Origin: Candidatus Acetothermia bacterium
GTDB taxonomy: Bacteria; Bipolaricaulota; Bipolaricaulia; Bipolaricaulales; Bipolaricaulaceae
Direction of reading: 5' to 3'
Assembly (NCBI GenBank): GCA_003552425.1
Contig: PUMC01000113.1
Coordinates: 1-8,001, forward strand
DNA: 8,001 nt
This document shows positions 1 through 5,881 of this stretch, one piece after another. The notes beneath the pieces were generated by a model. It had not been told where the DNA came from. It saw nothing but the letters and a program-made list of their open reading frames with translations, and searched no databases. How positions within the stretch are numbered: the first letter of the stretch is position 1; each line of letters opens with the position of its first letter. A program made the position numbers and the translations under genes.

Positions 1-173
1 CGGGAAGCCTGGATTCCAAAACCGGTCAGGAGATCCTGGCTACCTTCCGCAGCCTGGTGGATGAGGGGCGGACGGTGGTCGTCGTGACACACGAACCCTA
101 TGTCGCAGGGTTCGCAGAGCGACAGATCCGCCTTCTAGACGGGCGGCTGGAGGACACCAATGGCCCTTGTTGA
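1..173 (+). CDS. ABC transporter ATP-binding protein, MacB/LolD type (C-terminal fragment)
   Basis: This is the last 56 codons of an ABC ATPase whose beginning lies left of the window; reading starts at base 3 and ends at the TGA at 171-173. The visible part holds the D-loop (GSLDSKTG), the following helix (QEILATFRSLVDEG), the strand and H-loop histidine (TVVVVTHEP), and the closing segment IRLLDGRLED. This order and the LDSKTG form are typical of the MacB/LolD/YknY family, which drives peptide, antibiotic or lipoprotein transport together with an FtsX-like permease. The Walker A, Q-loop and signature motifs lie outside the window. The last 14 bases overlap the start of the permease gene, so the two are translationally coupled and very likely form one transporter. 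The family call is firm; the substrate is unknown. Confidence 0.9.
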   Translation, partial: GSLDSKTGQEILATFRSLVDEGRTVVVVTHEPYVAGFAERQIRLLDGRLEDTNGPC

Positions 174-1431
174 CCGCATAGCTGCAGGATTGACAGCGCT
201 GTGGGCCCACAAGCTTCGCACCGGGCTGTCGGTGTTGGGTGTGGTGATCGGCGTGGCTGCCCTGGTCGCCATTGTATCGATGATCGAAGGCGCCACGGCT
301 GAGATCAGCGGTCAGATCGTCGGCCTAGGCGCCCGCACGATCACCGTGAACCTCTACCCCACACGTGTTCTCCAAGCTGGCCAGGCAGCGGGGTTTCTCG
401 CTGAGCAGATCTCGGATGAGCTGAGGCGCGCGCCAGCGGTCTGGGAGGCAGTGCCAACCAGCACAGCATCCGGCGAAGCACAAGTCGGCTTCAACCAAAG
501 CTCCCCCCTGAGAGTCGTCGGCACGACCACGGACTACGCACGGTTATTTGGTTTCTGGCCCTCCCAAGGGCGGTTTCTTCACCCACTCGACGAGGGAATG
601 CCGGCAATGGTGCTGGGTGCTCGCCTCGCCTCCGAACTCCTGGGCCCCGGTGATCACGTCGGCAGAGACCTTGTGATAAACCTGTTCAACGAGACACTCG
701 TGTTTCGAGTCGTGGGGATCATGCAACCACGTGGGATGGTGGGAACCTACGATATTGACGGACAGGCTTACGTGCCCATCTCCCTGCTGCAGGAACTCTC
801 CGGGAGTCGCTACTTCAGTACGTACATCGTTCAGGCAACGAGCGAGGGTCAGGTAGACGAAGCTGTGCAACAAATCGAGTCAATCCTCGACCAGAAGTTC
901 GCTGCTTTGACACAGCCGATCGCGGCGGCAACCAGAGGGGTTCAGCAGGTCCTCGGCACCGCACGCGCCACAACAACCCAAGCGGCACCCTACACCGTCC
1001 GTGCCCAGAGTGAGATCATCCAGGCGTTCGAGGAGTCCACCCGAACGATGATGCTCATCCTCGGGGGAATCGCAGCGATCTCCCTTCTTGTGGGGGGGAT
1101 CGGGATCATGAACATCATGCTCGTGGCGGTGGTGGAGCGAACGCGCGAGGTCGGCATCCGTATGGCGACCGGCGCACGCCCCAGCGACATCCTCGGCCAG
1201 TTCCTGTTCGAGGCAATCCTGATCTGCGTGGTCGGCGGGCTCCTCGGTCTCCTGCTCGGGTGGCTTGCCGGAGCGCTTGGGGCACAGATCGGCGAGTGGC
1301 CGTTCATCCTCTCACCCATGCCACCGCTGATCGCCGTCTGCTTCTCGCTGTTCATCGGTGTGGCCTTCGGCATCTACCCCGCGGTGCGTGCCTCGCGCCT
1401 TGACCCGGTAGAAGCGCTGCGACATGAGTGA
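160..1431 (+). CDS. MacB/FtsX-family ABC transporter permease
   Basis: This 423-residue inner-membrane permease pairs with the ATPase just upstream. Residues about 21-43 form the first membrane helix. Residues about 44-290 form the large extracytoplasmic MacB-type periplasmic core domain. The FtsX domain follows, with helices near 297-320, 350-374 and 387-409. Family hallmarks are visible: GGIGIMNIMLV at 312-322, ERTREVGIRMATGAR at 326-340 (the coupling region that contacts the ATPase) and the C-terminal ASRLDPVEALR. The length is usual for a stand-alone MacB-type permease. The ATG at 160 is supported by GGAGG at 149-153, six bases upstream. In this family the pair works as a mechanotransmitter or exporter, often with a MacA-like adaptor. 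No adaptor is seen here, though one may precede the ATPase. The substrate cannot be told from the sequence. Nothing looks broken. Confidence 0.93.
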   Translation: MALVDRIAAGLTALWAHKLRTGLSVLGVVIGVAALVAIVSMIEGATAEISGQIVGLGARTITVNLYPTRVLQAGQAAGFLAEQISDELRRAPAVWEAVPTSTASGEAQVGFNQSSPLRVVGTTTDYARLFGFWPSQGRFLHPLDEGMPAMVLGARLASELLGPGDHVGRDLVINLFNETLVFRVVGIMQPRGMVGTYDIDGQAYVPISLLQELSGSRYFSTYIVQATSEGQVDEAVQQIESILDQKFAALTQPIAAATRGVQQVLGTARATTTQAAPYTVRAQSEIIQAFEESTRTMMLILGGIAAISLLVGGIGIMNIMLVAVVERTREVGIRMATGARPSDILGQFLFEAILICVVGGLLGLLLGWLAGALGAQIGEWPFILSPMPPLIAVCFSLFIGVAFGIYPAVRASRLDPVEALRHE

Positions 1432-1492
1432 CGGGTACTTCGATCCGGTTATCGTTCCAAACCATGCGACCGGTGCTGCCCACTTACGCCCT

Positions 1493-1508
1493 CAGGGTTG
1501 CAACCCTG
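1493..1508. repeat. Perfect 16-bp palindrome
   Basis: CAGGGTTG at 1493-1500 is followed directly by its exact reverse complement, CAACCCTG, at 1501-1508, with no spacer. The symmetry ends there, because the flanking bases T1492 and G1509 do not pair. With no loop it is a better candidate for a dimeric protein binding site than for an RNA terminator. It lies about 60 bases after the permease stop, with no promoter or gene start beside it, so any role is unknown. Confidence 0.55.
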
Positions 1509-1724
1509 GTTCCTCGACCACCTGTTGCTCGTAGAGCTCCCGGCGGGCTTCCTTGTGCTCGAAGCGTCAGGCTCCCTGCCTGCCAGCTCGTTGCCCTAAC
1601 GATGCCATACGAACCGACGGCGGTCTCCACCAGCGCCCGCTACCCGACGCACAGATCTGTGGGATCTTCAGAGACGGCATGACACAACCGACTACACCGT
1701 TCCTCGAGGTTTCGTTGGTCAAGC

Positions 1725-1753
1725 GGAAGCGGGGGCGCAATGCCCCCGCTTCC
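1725..1753. terminator. Strong hairpin between convergent genes, possible bidirectional terminator
   Basis: A perfect 12-bp stem (GGAAGCGGGGGC at 1725-1736 with its complement at 1742-1753) encloses a five-base loop, GCAAT. It begins 30 bases beyond the stop codon of the small secreted protein gene on the - strand and about 290 bases after the permease stop on the + strand, which is where a shared terminator would sit. Neither strand has a run of T after the stem, so it does not fit the classic intrinsic terminator. It could act as a U-less terminator, a 3'-end stabilising structure, or with Rho. The structure is certain; the function is inferred. Confidence 0.55.
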
Positions 1754-1783
1754 ACCCTTGCTAAAGGAAAAGCCAGGTTCGCC

Positions 1784-2071
1784 CTAGCCCTCTAACCCAT
1801 GGCGCTTCCGGCCTTCGCCGTTCCCAAGGCCGTTGCCTTCAAGCCGATTCTGCTGCAGATTCCGGTTCAGCAGACGCAGCTCCTGGACCCCTTCTTCCTT
1901 CATCGTCCTCGTCCTCTCGGGCTCGCAATCCTCGCTGCACTCGGCGGCAGACGCCTGCGCCTGCGTCCGGGTCATGGTCATGGTCGCAGTGCTGCGCTGC
2001 GCTGCGAATGCCCCAAGGGCCACGAGCCCTACCATCACCACTACGATGCCTGCGGTCTTCCACTTTGCCAT
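1784..2071 (-). CDS. Small secreted protein of unknown function, putative two-component target
   Basis: This 95-residue protein matches no family I recognise. Residues 1-24 form a clear signal peptide: MAKWK, a hydrophobic core IVVVMVGLVALGAFA, and a likely type I cleavage site after AFA or AFAA. The mature part is about 70 residues. It starts with a Thr/Met-rich stretch (TATMTMTRT), then an acidic segment with two cysteines four apart (CSEDC, 45-49), a charged and probably helical region (EEGVQELRLLNRNLQQNRLEG), and a Gly/basic tail (GNGLGNGEGRKRHG). The ATG at 2071 was chosen over the upstream ATG at 2113 because AGGAGG lies six bases before it and the signal peptide begins there. Its promoter carries the same direct-repeat box as the neighbouring response regulator gene, so it is probably an output of that system. 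A periplasmic stress or metal-responsive accessory role is possible but is only a guess. Confidence 0.75.
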   Translation of the reverse strand: MAKWKTAGIVVVMVGLVALGAFAAQRSTATMTMTRTQAQASAAECSEDCEPERTRTMKEEGVQELRLLNRNLQQNRLEGNGLGNGEGRKRHGLEG

Positions 2072-2082
2072 TGTCTTCCTCC
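2072..2082 (-). promoter_or_regulatory. Strong Shine-Dalgarno deciding the start of the secreted protein
   Basis: On the - strand AGGAGG followed by AAGACA precedes the ATG at 2071. This is a near-perfect ribosome binding site with six-base spacing. It fixes the start 14 codons downstream of the longest possible frame. Confidence 0.85.
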
Positions 2083-2113
2083 TTTCGTTGTGCCTCTCTT
2101 GGAGGCCAGCCAT

Positions 2114-2145
2114 ACCCTAGCAAAAACTTGTGAAACCCTGATGAA
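2114..2145 (-). promoter_or_regulatory. Promoter with 11-bp-period direct repeats (response regulator box) upstream of the secreted protein
   Basis: Read on the - strand, TTCATCA (2145-2139) and TTCACAA (2134-2128) are spaced by four bases, giving an 11-bp period. Eight bases after the second repeat comes a TAGGGT hexamer (2119-2114), a plausible -10 element. The box covers the -35 region, where no good -35 hexamer exists; this is the arrangement expected for activation by an OmpR/PhoB-type regulator. Transcription would start near 2108-2106 and give a leader of about 36 bases containing the strong ribosome binding site. The spacing between repeats and -10 is identical to that before the response regulator gene. 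Confidence 0.6.
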
Positions 2146-2235
2146 GTCCCAACAGCACCTCTCGATCTGGCAGTGCAGGTCGGTTCGTGGGGCAAGGATG
2201 GTGGAGTACGCCTGGCCCCGCTTCCGTCGAGGGAG

Positions 2236-3579
2236 TCAGGCGTCCTTACCGGCGCGGGGCACCGTGAAACCGAAGCAGGCACCCTCGCCAAGCCGGCTCT
2301 GAACCCAGATCTTCCCCCCATGCGCCTCGACGAGCTGCTTGGCTATCGTGAGACCCAGGCCCGCCCCGCCGCCGCAGCTCCGTGCCCGCGCCGGGTCCGC
2401 GCGGTAGAAGCGCTCGAACACGTAGGGAAGGTCTCCCTCGGAGATGCCCTCTCCTGTGTCCGTCACGTGCACGTGAACCCAACCCTCGCGCATTTCCGCC
2501 GAAACGGTAACCCGGCCTTCTGCGGGTGTATGCTCGAGGGCATTCCAGAGAAGATTGCGCAAGACTTGGATCATCCTGCCGGGGTCAACCTCTACCAGGG
2601 GCACGTCCTCGGGCAGTGCCTCCACGAGCTCCACGCGACGCTGCTCCGCCTCGCGCTGCACAACAGCCATGCCTCGGCGTACCAGGTCCGAGAGGGCCAC
2701 CGACTGCGGCGCAAGCTCCAACTGCCCCGCCTCGGCCAGCGAGAGATCCTGAAGATCATGCACCAATCGGCCCAGGAGAAGCGTCTCCTCGTGCAGGGAG
2801 ACCAGGAGCTCAGGGCTCGGGTGCATGACGCCTTCGCGCATCGCTTCCAGATATCCTTGCAGGTTTGCGAGCGGCGTGCGAAGCTCGTGGGCCAGATCGC
2901 TCACCATGTGCCGCCGGAGCGTCTCCTGCTGCTTGAGCTGAGCGGTCATCGCGTTGAACGCCCGGCTCAACTCTCCGATCTCGTCGCGTGTGGTCGCAGA
3001 CACATGCTGGTCGAGGTCGCCTTCCTGCATCCGACGCACGGCTTGGGTCAGGGACTGCACCGGTCTCAGGGTGCGCCGTGAGAACCAGATCACAAACGTG
3101 GTGCCGCCGGCCACGGCCACCAGCGCTGCCCAGAGCACAGAACGGGTCAGGGCTTGCAGGAAACCCTGCTCAGCCGCAGCAAGACCACCGGGCAGGATGT
3201 GCAGTGTGGCCACCGCTGTGCCACGAGCAGTCACAGGCACCGCTGTACCGCGCCCGGGAGTCACGTCAGCGCCTGCTGTCAGCCTGCCCGCGGAGTCGAA
3301 GATCACCGCACCTTGAGGGTCAGCCAAGACCGCACGTTCCCCAAGCAGCGCCGCGATCTCCTCCAGCAACGGCTGGGCCCCTTGCCAATTGCGGTTACGT
3401 TCGTGATGGGCTGCCAATACGGCGGCCATGCGATGGACCTGCGTACGCCTTCCGTGTTCCACGTAGCTGACGAACTCCTGGCTCGTCGTCAGGCGTGACA
3501 CCACGGCCACCGTGCCCACAGCGAGGGCGACCACCGCCACCATGCCCACCAGGAGCCTCGTGAGCATGCTATGACGCAC
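2236..3579 (-). CDS. Membrane sensor histidine kinase, HAMP-containing
   Basis: This 447-residue transmembrane kinase autophosphorylates on histidine and passes the phosphate to the regulator encoded just upstream. Visible in order: TM1 about 10-28; an extracytoplasmic sensor loop about 30-144; TM2 about 145-166; HAMP about 167-219 ([31 protein letters not shown]); H-box [11 protein letters not shown] with phospho-acceptor His231; N-box [12 protein letters not shown]1 box DTGEGIS at 374-380; F-box FERFYRAD; and G2 box [14 protein letters not shown]. All catalytic boxes are intact. I chose GTG 3579 because AGGAGG sits six bases before it. The ATG at 3567 is 18 bases from that site, and the ATG at 3618 lies deep inside the regulator gene. 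The start therefore overlaps the regulator's stop by 11 bases. The sensor loop has no domain I recognise, so the signal is unknown. Confidence 0.93.
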   Translation of the reverse strand: MRHSMLTRLLVGMVAVVALAVGTVAVVSRLTTSQEFVSYVEHGRRTQVHRMAAVLAAHHERNRNWQGAQPLLEEIAALLGERAVLADPQGAVIFDSAGRLTAGADVTPGRGTAVPVTARGTAVATLHILPGGLAAAEQGFLQALTRSVLWAALVAVAGGTTFVIWFSRRTLRPVQSLTQAVRRMQEGDLDQHVSATTRDEIGELSRAFNAMTAQLKQQETLRRHMVSDLAHELRTPLANLQGYLEAMREGVMHPSPELLVSLHEETLLLGRLVHDLQDLSLAEAGQLELAPQSVALSDLVRRGMAVVQREAEQRRVELVEALPEDVPLVEVDPGRMIQVLRNLLWNALEHTPAEGRVTVSAEMREGWVHVHVTDTGEGISEGDLPYVFERFYRADPARARSCGGGAGLGLTIAKQLVEAHGGKIWVQSRLGEGACFGFTVPRAGKDA

Positions 3580-4267
3580 CGGAGTCCTCCTCGGCGACGA
3601 ACCGGTACCCCACACCAAACACGGTGGTAATGTAGCGTGGCCTTCTCGGATCGGGCTCGATCTTGCGGCGGAGGTTCTTCACGTGCGCGTCGATCGTACG
3701 CTCGAACCCCTCGAAGTCGTAGCCCAGTGCGGTGTGGATCAGCTGTTGACGGGTGAAGGCCCGCCCAGGCTCCCGTGCCATCGCCTCCAGAAGTGCGAAC
3801 TCGGTGGCGGTCACGTTCGCCGGGCGCCCCTCCAGCGTCACCCGATGTGCACGGAAGTCGATCTCAAGGGCCCCGAAGACGAGCCGTTCGGGACCCTCCT
3901 TCTCACCGGCGCGTCGCAGATGGGCGCGGACGCGGGCGAGGAGTTCTCCTGGGCTGAACGGCTTGGTCACGTAGTCGTCCGCACCCAGGTCGAGCCCGAC
4001 AATCTTGTCCCGTTCGGTGGTCTTGGCGGTGAGCATGACGATGGGAATGTCCCACTGCGCGCGCACCACGCGGCACACCTCAAGGCCATCCACCTCGGGG
4101 AGCATGAGATCGAGGATGAGCAGGTCCGGCTTGCCGTCGCGCAGGGCCTCCAGCGCCTGGCGGCCGTCCGCAGCGGTCCGCACCCGGTATCCGTCACGCT
4201 CAAGGTATACGCGCAAGAGCTCGACGAGTTTGGGATCGTCATCCACGACCAGCACGCTTCGCCGCAT
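3569..4267 (-). CDS. OmpR/PhoB-family response regulator
   Basis: This 232-residue DNA-binding regulator is the first gene of the two-component operon. The receiver domain (about 1-118) shows the acidic triad VVDDDP (Asp9-11), phospho-acceptor Asp53 in LILDLMLP, Thr80 in VMLTAK and Lys102 in YVTKPFSP. The winged-helix output domain (about 128-226) shows TATEFALLE, the recognition region [18 protein letters not shown] and the wing [12 protein letters not shown]. The length is normal. The ATG at 4267 was preferred over an upstream ATG at 4369 because [11 protein letters not shown] is the family's usual beginning and the upstream extension is unlike any receiver domain. No Shine-Dalgarno precedes it; instead a TAGACT hexamer ends five bases before the ATG, suggesting a leaderless message. 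A direct-repeat box in its own promoter points to autoregulation. Confidence 0.95.
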   Translation of the reverse strand: MRRSVLVVDDDPKLVELLRVYLERDGYRVRTAADGRQALEALRDGKPDLLILDLMLPEVDGLEVCRVVRAQWDIPIVMLTAKTTERDKIVGLDLGADDYVTKPFSPGELLARVRAHLRRAGEKEGPERLVFGALEIDFRAHRVTLEGRPANVTATEFALLEAMAREPGRAFTRQQLIHTALGYDFEGFERTIDAHVKNLRRKIEPDPRRPRYITTVFGVGYRFVAEEDSGAS

Positions 4268-4272
4268 GGACC

Positions 4273-4304
4273 AGTCTACACCCGAGTTGTGAAGGACTTG
4301 TGAA
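4273..4304 (-). promoter_or_regulatory. Autoregulatory promoter of the two-component operon: direct-repeat box plus TAGACT
   Basis: On the - strand two identical TTCACAA repeats (4304-4298 and 4293-4287) lie four bases apart, an 11-bp period. Eight bases later comes TAGACT (4278-4273) as the -10 hexamer, with no recognisable -35. This matches the promoter at 2114-2145 element for element. Tandem repeats of about 11 bp, one helical turn, are what dimers of OmpR/PhoB-type regulators bind. The box overlaps the -35 position, as in activated promoters. The expected transcription start coincides with, or lies within one or two bases of, the ATG at 4267. Confidence 0.62.
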
Positions 4305-4410
4305 GCAGGATTCTTGGTGCCCATAGAGGCGCGACCAACCCTCAACTGCACCCAAGCCCCCGAGCACACCCGCTCACCATAGGCCGAAACCCATCTACCC
4401 CCTTCCTGGG

Positions 4411-4440
4411 TTGCCTGATGATGCAGGTATGGGCTACGCT
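4411..4440 (+). promoter_or_regulatory. Possible sigma-70 promoter for the fabF operon
   Basis: TTGCCT (4411-4416) and TACGCT (4435-4440) are separated by 18 bases and face fabF. Transcription would begin near 4447, inside the longest possible frame. If so, the ATG at 4418 could not be the fabF start. Both hexamers are imperfect, so this is a weak prediction from sequence alone. Confidence 0.3.
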
Positions 4441-4516
4441 CACCGCACTACAGGGAGGTCAGGCGGCGAGAGCGTCTGCTCGCGGGGGGCGAGGACGTGG
4501 CTGGCCGCTGCGCGCC

Positions 4517-5881
4517 GTGCATAGAGACAACGAGCATGCAGGATCTGAGGCTGTAACCTTTGTTGCACGCTCGGAGAGGGTTTCAGCACCGTGCACCGCG
4601 CCGGAACCGCGGGGGGCCCGGGCCATTCCCCGACACCGGGTTGTCGTGACGGGAATGGGTGTGATCAGTCCCATCGGCATTGGCAGGCAGGTATTCTGGG
4701 AGAATCTGCTCTCCGGGCGCAACGGCATCGGTCGTGTGACTGCCTTTGACCCTTCCGAGTACCGCTCCCAGATGGCCGCCGAGGTGAAGGACTTTGACCC
4801 GACAGCATGGCTCGACGGCAAGGCCGCCCGCCGCGTGGACCGGTTCACGCAGTTCGCGATGGTGGCCGCGGACCTGGCGATGGCGGAAGCAGGCCTGGAT
4901 AGGGCTCCGTTCGATGCAACGCGTGCTGGTGTGATCATCGGCTCAGGTATCGGTGGCGCACAAACGATCGAGAGCGAACACCGCCGGCTCCTGAAGAAGG
5001 GTCCACGGGCTCTCGCCCCGTTGGTCGTCACCAAGGTCCTGATCAACACAGCCGCATGCATCGTGTCCATCACCCACGGCCTCAAGGGTCCTCTCTCGGC
5101 GCTGTCCGTCGCCTGCTCCACCGGGGCAAACGCGATCGGGGACGCCTTTCGGATCATCGAACGAGGCGACGCCGACATCATGGTGGCCGGAGCATCCGAG
5201 GCCAGCGTCACTCCCTTGCCGTTCGCCGGTTTCTGCGCCACCCGTTCGATGTCCACCAGGAATGATGACGTGGAACACGCCAGCCGCCCCTTCGACGCGC
5301 ACCGCGACGGGTTCGTCATGGGAGAAGGCGCAGGGGTCGTCGTCTTGGAGCGCCTCGATCACGCGCTTGCACGCGGGGCTTCTGTCTATGCTGAGCTTAT
5401 CGGCTACGGGAACACCGCCGACGCCTTCCACGTCACCGCTCCCGAGCCGAGCGGCGACGGGATGGTCCGTGTTATGGATGCGGCGCTGCGGGACGCCGGC
5501 GTTGCGCAAGCGGAGATCGGCTACATCAACGCCCACGGAACCTCGACCCCGTTGAACGACAGGATCGAGTCTGCGGCAGTGGTCGCCCTGTTCGGAGAGC
5601 ATGCGGAAAAGCTCAAGATCAGCTCGAACAAGTCGATGATCGGTCACCTCCTGGCCGCCGCCGGCGCGGTGGAGTTCGTAGCCACTGTACTCACCGTGGC
5701 CACGGGATGGGTGCCGCCCACGATCAACCACGAGACAGCCGACCGGGACTGCCCGCTGGACTACGTGACCGGAGGCGCCGAATGCGTGAACCCAGCGATC
5801 GCGTTGAGTCAATCGTTTGGGTTCGGAGGGGGCAACGCCTGCCTCGTCGTGCGGCGCTTCGAGGAGAAAGGGGTGTCATGA
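4517..5881 (+). CDS. fabF: Beta-ketoacyl-ACP synthase II (FabF)
   Basis: This condensing enzyme elongates acyl-ACP with malonyl-ACP in cytoplasmic fatty acid synthesis. In the 454-residue form from GTG 4517, the catalytic triad is Cys200 (SVACSTGANA), His340 (NAHGTSTP) and His377 (NKSMIGHLLAAAGAVE), with Lys372. These have exactly the spacing of E. coli FabF Cys164/His304/His341 (numbered with Met). Other hallmarks are VVVTGMGVISPIG, SRPFDAHRDGFVMGEGAG and SFGFGGGNA; the residue after GFGG is Gly where Thr, His or Gln is usual. Similarity begins only near 4634. The region before it is low in coding character. None of ATG 4418, ATG 4421 or GTG 4517 has a ribosome binding site, and the codon at the usual initiator position (4625) is ATT. 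The start is therefore uncertain, though the enzyme itself is clear. The stop overlaps the next gene's start as ATGA, so the two form an operon. Confidence 0.93.
   Translation: MHRDNEHAGSEAVTFVARSERVSAPCTAPEPRGARAIPRHRVVVTGMGVISPIGIGRQVFWENLLSGRNGIGRVTAFDPSEYRSQMAAEVKDFDPTAWLDGKAARRVDRFTQFAMVAADLAMAEAGLDRAPFDATRAGVIIGSGIGGAQTIESEHRRLLKKGPRALAPLVVTKVLINTAACIVSITHGLKGPLSALSVACSTGANAIGDAFRIIERGDADIMVAGASEASVTPLPFAGFCATRSMSTRNDDVEHASRPFDAHRDGFVMGEGAGVVVLERLDHALARGASVYAELIGYGNTADAFHVTAPEPSGDGMVRVMDAALRDAGVAQAEIGYINAHGTSTPLNDRIESAAVVALFGEHAEKLKISSNKSMIGHLLAAAGAVEFVATVLTVATGWVPPTINHETADRDCPLDYVTGGAECVNPAIALSQSFGFGGGNACLVVRRFEEKGVS

Larger units (their letters stand above)
1432..1783. other. Gene-poor convergent intergenic region
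   Basis: About 350 bases separate the permease stop from the end of the oppositely oriented small secreted protein gene. No open reading frame here resembles a protein I recognise. The 84-codon frame from the GTG at 1428 and the frames near 1553-1795 have no ribosome binding site and a composition unlike real proteins. The region holds a perfect 16-bp palindrome (1493-1508) and a strong 12-bp hairpin (1725-1753), listed separately. A 36-codon frame beginning at 1424 is discussed among the findings. No tRNA fold was found on either strand. Confidence 0.6.

Noticed and set aside
1495..1567. Short - strand reading FEHKEARRELYEQQ... ending at TGA, as a gene remnant
   Set aside because: Only about 24 codons between stops, with no recognised family; not distinguishable from chance.
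1428..1682. 84-codon + strand frame beginning at GTG 1428
   Set aside because: It has no ribosome binding site, a Pro/Arg/Ala-rich sequence without structure and no family resemblance.
2189..2219. Hairpin GGGGCAAGG/CCTGGCCCC after the kinase stop as a terminator
   Set aside because: The stem has an internal mismatch, a 13-base loop and no T-run on the - strand; it is too weak to call.
1799..2302. 167-codon + strand frame opposite the secreted protein gene
   Set aside because: It runs across both the gene and its promoter on the other strand. The - strand gene has a signal peptide and an excellent ribosome binding site.
2173..3470. Long open frames on the + strand opposite the histidine kinase (up to 302 codons)
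   Set aside because: They are antisense shadows of a GC-rich gene whose protein has all the kinase boxes. They carry no recognisable domain and no ribosome binding site.
4459..5812. Long - strand frames opposite fabF (286 and 289 codons)
   Set aside because: These are shadows of the fabF coding sequence, with composition unlike real proteins.
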